Assembly: GCA_031213475.1 (NCBI GenBank)
Contig: JARUPZ010000018.1
Coordinates: 5,803,680 to 5,867,679, forward strand
DNA: 64,000 nt
Reading direction: 5' to 3'
Origin: Nereocystis luetkeana
Taxonomy: Eukaryota; Sar; Phaeophyceae; Laminariales; Laminariaceae
The stretch's first letter is position 1. The number at the start of each line of letters is the position of its first letter. This document shows, piece after piece, positions 44,870 through 57,700 of the stretch. The notes under the pieces were generated by a model. The model saw only the letters and a list, made by a program, of their open reading frames with translations. It ran no database searches and was not told where the DNA came from. A program made the position numbers and the translations under genes.

Positions 44870-46250
44870 CCTGCTGTGATAGTTTGAGGTGGCTTCGTGC
44901 GTGATCGCAGACCGGTAAAACACGCTGAACTGTTACGTGCTCTTCTTTGTGTGTCCGCACCGCTTTCCGCTCAGGATTGCAAAACATACCTGGTAAAACG
45001 TTTTGGTGACGCAGCTCGCGGATTGCAGATGGTGCTTGCGTTTTTTTTAGGAATAGAATAACAGAACTCATCAAGTTGCTCCTTGCGGCCGTAGGATAGA
45101 AATCAACGGACTGCTGTATATCTCCGCGTTCCTGGCCTTTTTTTACAGACACTACCACTATGAATAGCAAAATGTGTGCCTAAAGAGGAATAACTGACCT
45201 CAAAGTTACATAGCTTGATTGTCGGGACCTGTTGCTGGGACGATTGGTGGAGAGGACCGCTGCACCCCCTGATACAGGCGTTTTCATATATTGTACCAGG
45301 TATCAAGATACCCTCGGTACAGCACGTCAAGAGCAGGCCAACCCTCGATATTGCACTCACTTTAAGAGTCATTGTTGCCCCCAATCTGCTTCGCCACCAA
45401 ACACATGGCACAGCAGCGGTAAGGTGAATAAGGTCGAGACAGCTGTAATACAGTACAGTACCGTACGTACGTAAACATGTTTTATGCTTGAAACTACACC
45501 TCAGCTGTGAGAGCGATAGTTTCGTCGATACCCTGGTACTTTTACATTGCCGAAAGCTACGCGGTGATCCTTCGATCTCGCGTGCTATTGGGGGGGGGGG
45601 GTGGCCTATGATTTCATGAAGGGTACAATATGATACGTAGGCGGTATCTCTTGTGGGTGTATGTATCGCATCGAAATGCTGCTTTCGAAAAATGAAGACA
45701 AAAAGAAAAACTACCGGCAAAGCTGTGAAATCGAAAAGCATATTTTGAGCTCATACTCCGGAGTATATATTTGCATGCTTTGGTGTGATAATTCTCTCTC
45801 AAAGCGTGCCATGATTTCTGTATACTCGTGCCGTGCTCGTTACGTTTTGGCCTCTTGCGCAACTAAGGTAACTCGCGAGAGCTCTGTCCGTACGGTCGGC
45901 AGTGTTCTGACACAAGCCGCGCTCACAGCTGTCTATCTCTCCTTCCCCCCATCCTGATACAAACAAACCTATTGAGTACAGCGGTATCACACGGGTGATA
46001 GGATAACGCACACCCTCGCACAGTTTTTCTTGCAAGCTCTTTTTTTTTTTTTCCGTCAGCAGGTAAAAGCGCAAACGCCAAGCGATGCACGGGCGGGCCC
46101 ACGGGAAACATAACACCCCAACGAAGCAACCATTAATAACACCGATTTTATTATGTTTGCCCCCCTCGCAGTTGTTTTCTTTCTTTCTTCTGTTTTTTGT
46201 TACAGTTTCCAACCTCATTTATTGTCTTCGCCCATCTTGTTATCTCTCCT
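44870..46250. other. Intergenic, no gene recognised
   Basis: AT- and T-rich sequence with short overlapping frames and TACCTGGTA-type words at 44987 and 45295. No exon-like segment with splice signals was found. Confidence 0.45.
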
Positions 46251-46254
46251 CTCT

Positions 46255-46357
46255 TACGGGGGACCATAGTAAATTGGACCAAATATTGTCAGCAAAAATA
46301 GTGAAATATATAGCTCGCTGTGTGTACCGTAGGCCCTATTCAATATGGTCCCTCGCA
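46255..46357. mobile_element. Family A MITE
   Basis: 103 bases, left end TACGGGGGACCATAGTAAAT, right end diverged (ATATGGTCCCTCGCA). Confidence 0.75.
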
Positions 46358-46589
46358 ATAGTCGCATCTCTTATCCTGGGCCACAAAACAGGCTCCTCTC
46401 CCTCCTCGCCACTACTGTACGGTTTTTGCCTTGCATTTTTTTACGGAGGGAAGACTCCGGCCCTTTCTTCCCAGGCCGACCTGCGTCGAGTTGCGGAGGA
46501 CGTCGTCCCAGGGGGCACGTTGTCTTGTCCCACTTGTTGTACAGGTGCTACTGCTGTACTGCGGTGGTGCAGGTTCGTGCTATCAATCT

Positions 46590-46691
46590 TACGGGGGACC
46601 ACAGTTAATAGGAGCAAATAGTGTTAGTAAAAATGGTCAAATATATAGGTTTTTATGTATGCCATAGGTCCTATCAACTATGGTCCCCCGT
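46590..46691. mobile_element. Family A MITE
   Basis: 102 bases, TACGGGGGACCACAGTTAAT to CTATGGTCCCCCGTG, only 232 bases from the preceding copy and in the same orientation. Confidence 0.78.
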
Positions 46692-46855
46692 GCCTATGGT
46701 ATTGCAAGGGTAAAACGGTAGAAGCTAGCTCTCTGAGCGCGATCGCTTGGCATGATATCTTTTTTACCGATGTTTAAACGGTCCTTGATGCTTCTGAGGC
46801 GCCTTCCTTCCTTCCTTGCTTTTTTTTTGGAGCGCTTCTATACCCCCCCCCCCCC

Positions 46856-47027
46856 CGTCATACGACTACGGCGATGCATGAGATCGAGTACATCTCTCCT
46901 ATCGAGTACACCCCCCCCCCCCCCCCTATTAAATTAACTCATTGAAGCTGTCATCCATATGCAAGTCCGCCTCACAAGCGGTTCTTAGTAGGATGCAGCT
47001 CACCCTCATGCGACTCGCCGGACACCA
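46856..47027 (+). repeat. Two partial family S elements head to tail
   Basis: 46856-46910 is the 3' end of the family (GTCATACGACTACGGCGATG to the C tract). After C18, 46926-47027 is the 5' end (TTAACTCATTGAAGCTGTC to GCAGCTCACC). A family B-like scrap, GGGACTGCAGTCC, follows at about 47031. Confidence 0.7.
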
Positions 47028-47049
47028 AACGGGACTGCAGTCCTCGAGG

Positions 47050-48580
47050 GTTTATCGCCTCGGCCTGTCGTAGATATTGTTCCAATATATCATGTTGTTC
47101 AACAGCAAGTGGGATCAATGGGATCGGGTATATATTTCCTCAGAACTTGAGGAACCTTCCCCCCCCCCCCCCCCCCCCCCTCCGTCAGTCAGAAGTGTTT
47201 TTACAGTCGTGGTCCTTCTATAGGCCGGCTGCCCGCTACATACAGTGCCTTGTGAAGTCGCTTGGCGCAGTTGGGATTTCAACCGGGTGTGGCAGTGTGC
47301 GGAGTATTGCTGGTTGCCGCTGTGGTGCCGGTCATGTTGCCTGGTGCATACATACCGGCAAGATAGAGGGACCTTCGCTGTACCCTCATGCAACACGCCG
47401 TGTGACAGCGCGTAAGAAAGTAATTGAGAGTTTCATTTTTCTGGCTCGACCTTTTTGTTCTGTTTGCAAGGGAGTGCGTGTCGTGTTCCTTTCGTCCTGC
47501 CGTATTCCGTTCATCCTGTCGTATTCCGTTCATCCTCTTCCGTTCCTTTCATCCTGTTCCATACCTTTCGTCCTCCGTCGTTTTTCTTTGCCCTGTCGTG
47601 TCCGGCGTAGCGCAAAGAAAGGCCCAGGTGACGCAACCTGCGCACGGCCAGGGTTAGCGGAACGGTCCGGGTGTGTGTGCACAAAGGCGGCTGGGAGGGC
47701 ACGAGGGACAGAGGACGAACTGACGAGGGAAACGAGTCGGGGAAGGCACAATGGCTGATACCCTGAGTGAGTTGTGTGGCCGTTCCGAGGGGGAGCGTCA
47801 CTGCAGGGTTGCGCACGTAGAGACGGTGACTTTGTTCTGTGTGGAGGTGTGCAGATGTGGGGGGTGGGGCGGAGTGAGGCGTTTTTTAGTCGAAATATGC
47901 AGTAATGGTTCCTAAAAAAGGGCCGGTTCTTGGGCGGAGAATACCGGCACTATAACGGCAACCGACCACTCCGCACGCTTCCACCCTGGTGAACCCCATC
48001 TGTGCCAAGCGATTTGGCGGGCACAATATAGGGCAGGCGGCACTATAAGGGACCACTTCTACTGCTGTCGTAGTGTGAGAGTGTGGCATAGTGCAAGTGC
48101 AGTGTAGAGTGTGATGTATGTATGTATGTGTATTAATTGTGCGGGTTTCGTTGTAATGAAGCCTCTGTGTAGTTTTTGTGTGCAGCGCAGGTTGGTGTAG
48201 TCACCGAGGAGAACGTGCAGGATTAAGCGTACGGCAGTACGCGTGTATTTGTGTTGTAGTCGAGGTACATAAGTGTAGTCGTTGTTGCACTGCAGCGCGG
48301 TGGCTTGTAGCCAGCCTAGTATGTGTAGTGGTTCGAATTATTGCAATGGGAAATTAATTAAATAGAAGATCGACGATGTTGGGTAGTGAAATCAGTTCTG
48401 GAACCCCCCCCCCGTCTGTCAGAAAGGTTTTTGGCCAAAATAGACTACCCTTGTCGCGGTCAAGCGTCGGTGAGCTCAAGGGATAGCCTTTCGGAGGCGC
48501 ATGTCGGGGCAACGCGGACCTCCGGCTTCCTTCACAGCTCCCCAAGCGGTTCTCTCATGTGTTTTGTTGCGACGGTCCGT
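47050..48580. other. Intergenic, no gene recognised
   Basis: Contains C tracts at 47160-47180 and GTCCTTTC/CATCCTGT-like repeats at 47490-47580. Open frames are low-complexity. No exon is supported. Confidence 0.45.
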
Positions 48581-48585
48581 GTCAA

Positions 48586-48682
48586 CCCTGTTAGAGCTGG
48601 AGTCCCATATATGGGGACAAACCACTCTGATTATTGAGCAGTTTGTTCCCATAACGGGGCTCAGCAGGCTGCCCGGAAAGGG
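48586..48682. mobile_element. piggyBac-like MITE (family B), diverged copy
   Basis: Ends CCCTGTTAGAGCTGGAGTCC and GGCTGCCCGGAAAGGG with an internal GGGGACAAACCACT. The target TTAA is no longer exact. Confidence 0.6.
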
Positions 48683-48883
48683 TTGGGTTTCCGCTCGTCT
48701 CGTTCGTAAAAAAAAATGGTTCCGTGCACAATGTTCGGTGTTGTGTATTCTTCCCCTCTGGGTGCTTCCTGCGCGGCTCCGCTCCTTGCTCAAAAATTGA
48801 TTATCCCTTGTTGTTTCGTTCTCTTGACGCCCGCCGTGTTTGAGTGGCGACTCGTGTCGCTCGTACCCTAATCGGTTTTCATA

Positions 48884-51800
48884 ATGTTCATCTTCTCGTG
48901 TATTTCTTCGCTCTGGTGTTTTCTGCGCGGCTGCTCCGTGTTGCCTCCCGCCCCCCTCCCCCACGACCGCCACCACGATGACATGGAAGAGGACAAGGAG
49001 TTAGACCCGCAGCTGGTGTTCGGCGTGGACCAAGAGGCAGGCGGGGACAGGTATGGCCGCGGAGCAGAGGAGGACGACGACGAGGGGGAGGACGAGGACC
49101 TCGACGACGAGGAGGACGATGACGGAGAGGAGGACGAGGAAGGGGAGGAAGACGATGAGCCTCCGCCGCCGATGAACGAGTCCTCCGGCTCCGACTGCGA
49201 CCCTTCCCCGGCTTCCAGGAAGGCGAGTGACAAGGGCCCGGCGGCGAAAAAGAAGGGGGCGGGGATAAGGTCTTCGCCGCCGGCGTTTGTGGCGACGGCA
49301 AGGGGGGATGGCAAGACTAACGGCGCGGACAGGAAGGCGTTCAAGCCCACCACCGCCTCCGAGAGGATGAAACCGCCCGCCGGCGACGCCACGGGGAAGG
49401 TGCCCGAGTCGCCGCTGTGGACGTCGTTCGTGAATTCCCGTAAGGGGGCCGACAAAGACCTTCTCGGCGTGGTCCCCCTCAAGATGTGGGAGCTGTTCGA
49501 GACGGACAAGCGCATCCCGCGCGCGATGAAGACCTGGTACATCAACAAGGTTGGGGGAGCCAGGCTTAAGTAGTCTACGTATCAGTTCGTATACGTACGT
49601 TCGGAGCAGTTTTTTTCTTCAAGTGTTTTCTCGGGATTTTGTTTTCGTATTTTTTTTTACAGTTTTTTTTTCGTATCTTCTGTCCCGTTTTTTTTTTTTC
49701 TCCTTCGTTTCTTTTTTGGGCTGGCCGGAGTCGTTCGTTAGGGGGAGGGGTGCACTCATGCCATGTATGGCCGTAGTCGTATGACCTGCGAGCGTGGGTG
49801 GCTTTGGGTAAGACCTATGCCAATGGGACAGCGAAGTTTCAATAAAAAGTGTGAATTTCAAAGATACCCGCCAAAAACAAACAGAACACGCTTCCTATGG
49901 GCCACGTGAAAAAAAAAAAAGGTTCCTAACTTTTGGAAAAGCCCGAAAAAAGCAAATATGGGGCCGATGTTGGGCCAACATCGGCTTGAGAAAAACTCAG
50001 GCCGATGTTTGGTTCGAAGCGGCGAGATTCCGAGTCCTCGACAGACATCGATCAGCAAAACCAACGATTGCGTCATGAATTCTGAACGGAGTGCGCTCGT
50101 TAGGGGCTCCGACCCACCCTAGGGTCGCCGTCTTCACACCGTGGCCGGTGTCCTGTGGCGGGAGCTGATCAGGCTCATGATAAAAAACATTTGGCCGCTG
50201 GTTTGCACAAAACAGAAGACAAAACTTCTCCATCCGTCTCGAATGGCAAAAAATAGGCTTTTTTTCAGGTTTGGGAGGACACCGTAGGACGCCGCCGGCA
50301 AGCTCTCGCCCCCTAGACCATGGACCCACCTGATATCTTCGAGGCCGTCATCTATATTCGTTGGCCTTGCCAGATACCGAGCGGGTTGGCCGTGGGCTGA
50401 GTCTATGTCGAGAGCGAGCGTCGATCGTCGCACGAGCTGGTTTCGATCACCATGTTGACAATTTGCAACCAGAAACACACAAAATGCGCCGCGTGCAGCC
50501 GTTGGGGGAAAAATCAAACATTTTTCTCTCTTTGTCCCACAGCGGTGGTACGTGAAATTTTTCGGCTGTTTTTTTTAAGCAATATATTTGCAAAAAAAAC
50601 TTTTGAACTTCGCGTTTCCATTGGCATAGGTCTAAAGCCTGTTGTTTTTTGTGACCTTACTGTCGTTGCTGCTGTTGCCTGCACGTGTCTTCGACAGCAA
50701 TGGTTGTTTTTGACACACATGTCGTTCGGGGTTCGGGTGTGTGTGTTTTTTTGTATTTTGGAATCTAGCTTGATGTTTTTTTCTGTTTTTTTTTGCCTGT
50801 CGCTTTTTTTTCGGTGAAGCTCCTTACGGTTTCCACACACATTGGTAACTAACGACCCCCCCCCCCCCTCCCACAACCACCACAACCACCACATGTATCT
50901 TGGTGCTAATACCCTCGCGACCTCGACAGGTACAACAAAACCGTCCAGTCCCTCTAGCGCTCATGGTGCAGCAGTTGCCGAGCGGTTTCCCTGAGTTTTG
51001 CCATTGGGTAGCGGAAGGCCTCCACGGGTCGTGCGGTGAGGGTACCAGGATGGTCGGACTGTGGTGCTGCTGTTTCTTGCGCCGGCGCTTGGTTTTGCAC
51101 AAGGGCATCGCGTTTTGTCGTTGTTTACAGGTTGTGGTGGTGGTGGTGGTGGTGGTGGTGGTGGCGGTGGTGGAGGAGTCGTTACCGGTAATGGTGTTTG
51201 AAATGACATTTTATTGCTTATAGCAGTCTAAAGGGCGCCTCATGCTTCACGCGAAAATCAAGGCAGCACTTATGTACGACCAATCTCTTCATTACCGTTG
51301 CGTACTGTATGGTACCCCCCCCCTCCCCGATACGACTACCGCCATGCATGACACGAGTACACCCCCGCCCCCGACGGTCGCGAACCACCGCACTCCACCT
51401 CAACCCACCCAGGCGGCCTCTTGAAGCCGGGCTTTGAGCCGCTTGCGTTGGATCTTGTGGACAAAGTGAAGCAGAAAGAGAGGGAGGGGCGTGCTTCGCC
51501 GGAACCTGTCCCCTCGGCGGTTCCCGCGGCGGAGGTACGTGCGGTTGGACGTCGATACGGTTTTAGAGTACGGTATGTACGTGGCACTGTACGTGACGGC
51601 GCGGTACCTGGTATGTTGTACGGTGCTGTGTAAGATGTGTGTGGTATGACGGCGGTGTATATGCTGTGCTGCCGTATTTTGTTTGAGTCACTCCATAGCT
51701 CCGTGTATGTGGGTGTCCGGTGGTTCGGTTTGCACCAAGTTCCTTAGTTGCTATTACGGGGGACCATAGTACTAGGACCTATGGTATCCATAAAAACCTT

Positions 51801-54699
51801 GTATATATTTAACCAATTTCACTAACAATATTTGGTCCTTTTAACTATGGTCCGTTCCTGGGGGGGGGCGCCACTTACCGGCGGGCACGGCTTCTCAGTT
51901 GTCGTCGCACGAGTTCGCATCATTTGTGATCGCCCCCCCCGTTCGACCCTGTCGTCCACGTGCGAAGAATGTACGCACGAGATGCCGAAGTCCTCGTCAC
52001 AAGCGGTTTCTTCGTGGCATGCAGCTCGCCCTTCATGTGACTCGCCAAATAACCTCACGGCGCGCTTCGCGCTTGGTGCAGGTAACGTCTGCCTGGTTGG
52101 TGAAGACCCGACGTGCTCCATCCCGGCATTGTAGGGATGTGAGGGAGGGTCTATGGTAATACAACTGCGGCGATGCGTGACAATGAGTACACCCCCCCCC
52201 CTCTTCCCCCCCCCCCGCATCCCTGTTCATCTTTTTTACGCCCCTTCCTCCCTCCCCCTTCCCCCCCTCCTTCAACACCCTTTTCGGTCGCCTCACCGCC
52301 CGTGGCTCAACCTGACGTCTTCTGCCACCGCTTCTGCTGCGGCCGGCACCGACGTGTCCAATCTGGTTCGTTGTATACGATTCGATGCGTCCGGTACGGT
52401 TCGGCATGTCCAATTCGGTGGCCGCTCCTGTTCTGTTCGGCTCGGCTCGGTTCGGTTCGGTTCAATTTGGATCGGTTCGATTCGACCGCCGGTTGTACTC
52501 GGCTTTGTTCGGTTCGGTTGGGTTGTGGGATTCGGCGTGTCCGATTACGTTCGATGCGTCCGATTTGTACGACCGGTTCGGTTCGGTTCGACTGGGCTTG
52601 ATTTGCCCGATTCGACGGGGTTCGGCTCGGCGCGGCTCGGTTCGATTCGCTTTGATTCGGATGTGTCCGGTTCGGTCCGGCTGGGTTCGGGTCTGTTCGC
52701 GTCCGGTTCGGTTTGGTTCGGTCCGGTTCGGTCCGTCGTTTGCCCGATTCGGCGACCCATGTTAGGCGCGCAAGAAAGGACGGCGACTGAGAAAGGGCGG
52801 GGTGATGGCTAACGGGGCCGTTTTCGCTGAGAAGATGCAGAGCGCGCTCGCGGGGCTTGCAGGGGGGGGGATAGATGACGAAGATGATGACGGGGGAAAC
52901 GCTGCAGTGGAGAAGGAGGGAGACGGTCGCAGTGGTGGTGGTGTTGGTGGTCAGGCGAAGGCGGTCGGGCGGGCGGAGCGGGCTGGGGGGCGGATAGAGG
53001 CTGAGGTGTGTGTGTTTTTTGTTTGTTTTGGGTTTAGCTCTCGGGCAAAACCGGATATAGGTATATACTGACGTACGCCTTTTGAGTCCTTTATATGTGC
53101 ACACTAGATGTTGCACGCCGGAAAAGACTTCCTGGCCTCTTCTGTGACTGGCCAACGGTTCATCGTACCTTACAAGTGGTTCAAGCTCAAAAATCGCAAG
53201 ATTCACCTGTCGCCGTGTTTTCAACCTGGCCCTCACCTATTTCTATCTTCAAGCGTACCTGTAAATGGCTCGGCCGACCCCTTCTCTGGCAGCAGACATA
53301 CGGACAGTCGCCCGCACCAGATGCCGGTACTGTCAGTCCGGTGACCTTGCCTGTCAACATAAAACACCCGAATGGGCTAGGAAACGCTGCGGACGCAGCC
53401 TGTGCCGGAGACAGCACAGGTGAACTGAGAAACTGAACGGCCGGCCCCATTCTAAAGTTCATCTCCATCCCACCTATCGGGATGTTACTGTCTTTTTTTT
53501 TTTCGTGAAGCTCTGCCTGAATGTCGTTCTTCTGGTGCCCTCTTGTTCACCGCTGACGGTGGCATCTGAAAAATGCTGCCTTATCGTTGACTGACGTTTT
53601 TTTCTGCCGCCTCCACGCGTCATTGCCTTGGCTGTTACATGAGCCGGGTAGTCTCCCCGCAACCATGGGGAAAGGTCCTTCATCGCTTGCCCCTCCGAAG
53701 GGTGACGGGGTGGGGGTGGGGTGTGGTCGCTAAGAAAGTGCCACGAGCTTTCATCGATATCGATGCCCGTTTTGCTTTGCTTTTGCGCGAGCAGCGAGTG
53801 TCATCGCGTTTTGGTGATATTTTATCGCCTTTCCTTTTTATTCGTCGTGTGTAACCCCTTTAGAACCGCAGTCCCGTTTTGGGGGCAAACTACTTGAAAT
53901 TTGACTGGTTTGTCCCCAGCGCGGGACTGCGGTTCTAAAAGGGTTTAAGTCGGCTTCCGCCGCGCGCTCGCCATGCAGCAAGTAAAGACGACGCGAAACA
54001 GTCTCTCGGTGACAAAATCAAAAGCTAGGCGAGGCAATCATCGCCCGCGACCCTCCCCGACGTTATTGGCTGCTTGCAGCCCCCGTTGCACAGCTAGCTA
54101 CCTACCAAACCCGCGCAACAGAACGCCGCAGCTCGTCAACACAAGTCGGACCGGACAACCGCAACTATCCCGGCCGAAGTTAGGTTTGCCGCAAATAGCT
54201 TCGAGTATCGGTACTTTGTACCGGGCCCACGCTTGTTCACCCTGGACCCCCTTAACGGATGTCTCTGGTAGTTTTGGTGGTATTTTGCCCCCATGCCGTA
54301 ACGGCAGGATCGTGTGACGACAGCATCGCGGTGCGGAGTGACAGCGGTGCCGAGATGTGCGTCATATATACATGCCGGGTTACTGAAACTGCAACACATA
54401 CAGCAGCAGTGCATATATGGTACCTGGTATATACCTGGTGACTGGTTTTACGCACATAGTATTACAGAGAGTAGTGCGATAATTTTGATTGGTGTTTCTG
54501 TGGTTCTGTCGTGCGGCTTTTGAACTTTGGGTTGTATACTGCCAATCTACGTCATCGGCGATCAGCCCAGCTTGTTTTTTTTGTGCGTACCTGGTATGTA
54601 TGTACTGGTATGGATGCCCCCGAGCCTGTGCCCAGACGAAGCCGGCTCGAGAATTAGAGAAATTAGTCGAGAAACGGCTGGTAGACAGGGAAAATAATA

Positions 54700-54750
<51 letters not shown>

Positions 54751-57700
54751 TTGGAGCCATCGTCGCCACCGTGTCGGAATTGGAAACAAACTTCGTATGA
54801 CACGAGTACTGGCGGGTTGGGATTTTTTGTCAGAAATTAAATGTTTGTTTTTTTTTTGTTACTTGATTTTAGTACCCCCCCTGTTCGGAAAGGGATGCGT
54901 GATCAATGGTCAAATAAATGACCAAGGCAAGCAGCAAATGATAACCCCCCCCCCCCCCCCCACAGTCTGCGACCCGGAAAAAAAAAATGGGTTGTCGAAT
55001 GTTTTTCCTTTTTTTTCGTGTACCCTTGGTCTGTAATAGCCACGTCGTGTTTCGTGTTTTTGTGCCCCTCCCCCCCCAAAAAACAGCATTCGATGCTGTT
55101 ATCCATATCGAATGCAAGAAGTTCCGCCTCACAAGCGGTTCTTAGCGGGATGCAGCTCACCCTTCATGCAACTCGCCGAACACCTCACGGCGGTCCGCCC
55201 TCGGTGCGGGCAGTGTCTGCCTGGTCGGTGAAACCCCGACCTGCTCCGTCCCGGCGTTGCAGGGAGGGATGCGACGGTCTACGGTAGTACGGTTACGACC
55301 GTGCGTGACATTAGTACAACCCCCCTCCCCCCGCGCGCCCAGATTGCTCCGTCTCGAAAGGGATGCGTGGTCAATGGTCAAATGATTAAGCCAAGCAACA
55401 AATGAGTTCGCCCCCCCCCACCCCCCCCCCCGCCGCCGCCGCCGCCCAGATTCCCTTACGCAAATGCTCTCGTCCCTCCTCCGCGTCTCTTGGTTGCTTG
55501 GTGTTGTTCGTCTCGCCCCTATTCGTTCGCTGGTACATTATTTTTTTTCAAAAGTCTTGACACACATTCCTTACTCTGTCCCGGCGCTGTAGAGATGCGA
55601 TGGTGTATGGTCTATGACGATTAAACTACGGACATGCATGACATGAGTACCCCCTCGCCCTGCCCTGCCCTGCCCCTTGTCATGCGACTATGGACATGCA
55701 TGACACCGAGCACACCCCCTCCCCCCCCCCCCCCCTCTCCATTCTCGCCTCCGCAGGTGGACCGCGTTCTGCGGGAAGAGGGGGCTGGAGACGAGGAGCT
55801 GGGTGACGAGGGCCTGCTAGGACCCGATTTCCCAGACTTGAGGGTGCCGCACACTACACGTGTGATGATTGGGAGCCTGAAGAGGGCCAAGGCGCTGAGG
55901 CGGCGGAGCGACAGACAGTCGGAGTTGCTGGAGGTTGAGGTGACCCAGAGAGGGGCGGGGGGGGGGGGGGGGGCAAGGGTTGTGGTTTTTTTCAATGGAG
56001 ATTATGGGGTTGGAGTTGTTGATTACCTCGTGTGTCTCGTAGGCAGAGCCGGTTTTGTGTCGTTTTTCTGGGGGATTTCGTTCGTTAGTATTGTTTAGTT
56101 GGTCGGCGGGTTGGCTATTCATAGTAGATTTGTGTTTGTGTCGGTGTGTTGTTTGCTTTTTGTGTCCATTGTTTGTTTGCTTGTGTGTGTTTTTTGTTTT
56201 TTTCGAGTTGGTTGATGCACTGGCTGATAGTATTTTGTTCTTGTGTATTGTGTGTGTCGTGTGTTTTCTGTTTGTTCGCTAGTAGTTCGTCGCGTTCGTT
56301 TGTTTGTTTGTTGTTATGTGGTTTTGTTGTTGTTAAATTGGTTAAATTTTTGTTTTTTGCAGTTTTCTAGGGGGGAAAAACGTGCCTGGTATGGGTCATC
56401 CCTCCCGATCTCCCCTTCTCCCCCGTTCTCTTATTTTCCGTATATGTCACTCTCTCCCTCCCCTCCCTTCCTCCCCTCCCTTCCTCCCCTCCCTTCCTCC
56501 CTCCCTCCAGCTGGAAAGATCCTTGGTCCGCCTGGCCCGAATGGAAACCCAGTACCAGTCCCTCGTCGCCGAGACGAGCGGGCGCGAGTGCACCCTGGCA
56601 GGGGCCGTCAGCCGCGCGTGCCCGCTGATCGAGGAGGGGTTTGCACACGTCAGTATAGGCGCGCCGGAGCGGGCGCTGGAGGTCTACAGTACCGCCATCA
56701 AGGTCAGCGTCCCCTCTATTTTTTTCGTTTTTTTTCGTGGTATTTGAACCCCTCGATGTACCTTTTCAGATCGGCAACCATGTTTTACGGGGAAAGATGC
56801 TTGGAATTTGTGCGGAATATGTGTTTCGGTTGTGTCAGGGTTGACACGTTCAGTCAGTAAGTAAGGGGACCCATTTTTTCGAGACGGAAACAAATGTTGT
56901 TGCTTGAAATATGTAGTGGAGGTATGCGGTATGGGCAGACTTGTTTTTCGAGGGGAAACTTGTTGGAATCGTGTACGTACGAGGTAGAGATGGATGATGT
57001 TTTTAGCATTGAAATCACCGTAGTCTACCTGACATATGCTATAGTAGTTCGAACGGTGATGTTGTGACAGGTTCGCCAGCTTTTTGAGTTCGCGCTCGAG
57101 CTTGCCTTGCCTCGCCTTGCCTCGCCTTGCGCCGCCTTTGCCATGCCGTCCCTTCACCGACCCGCCTTCCTCAGCTGTACAAACCCTTACAACACGCGAG
57201 ATCAGATAGATCCCCAGTTCAGTATCTAAATAAATCGGGGGGGGGGTGCAGATGGATATACCTAGTTGATGTACTACATGGTCGGGACGATCTATGCATT
57301 TTTTTTTCCCCGGTGAGATCTGTATTTCGCGACTCTCGTACATAATTATCATGAAGGGAAATATATTACCTACTGTAGATAATCTACGTCGTCAGCTGTC
57401 CAATGTGTGGGAACCCTTTCCCCCCTCCCGCCACACGCCTCCACCCGTTCTGCCATCTTCCTTACTACGTGGTCAGCGTTGTTTGCTTTTGTTCTTTTTG
57501 AGAAGGGAGTAACCGCCCCCCCCCCCCCCCCCCCCCCCGCCCCGTTCTTTGCTGTTTTTTTTTTCCTCTGGCGCGCGTGCGCGCCGCACGCACGCGCGTC
57601 TCAGTCAGGCCACATCCCCAGCCCCACCGACGTGCTCCGTTTATTTCGCGTGTGGGGCGGGTGTCGGTGGTGGTGTGGTGGTGGCGGGTGTTGTGGTTGT

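Noticed and set aside
44519-45170. Long overlapping frames reading as AQHST or AVLCC repeats
   Set aside because: They are translations of the GTGCT pentamer, which has no stop in any frame.
52307-53236. Minus-strand frame of 309 codons rich in Arg, Asn, Thr and Pro
   Set aside because: It is the reverse of the GGTTC array and is antisense to a supported exon.
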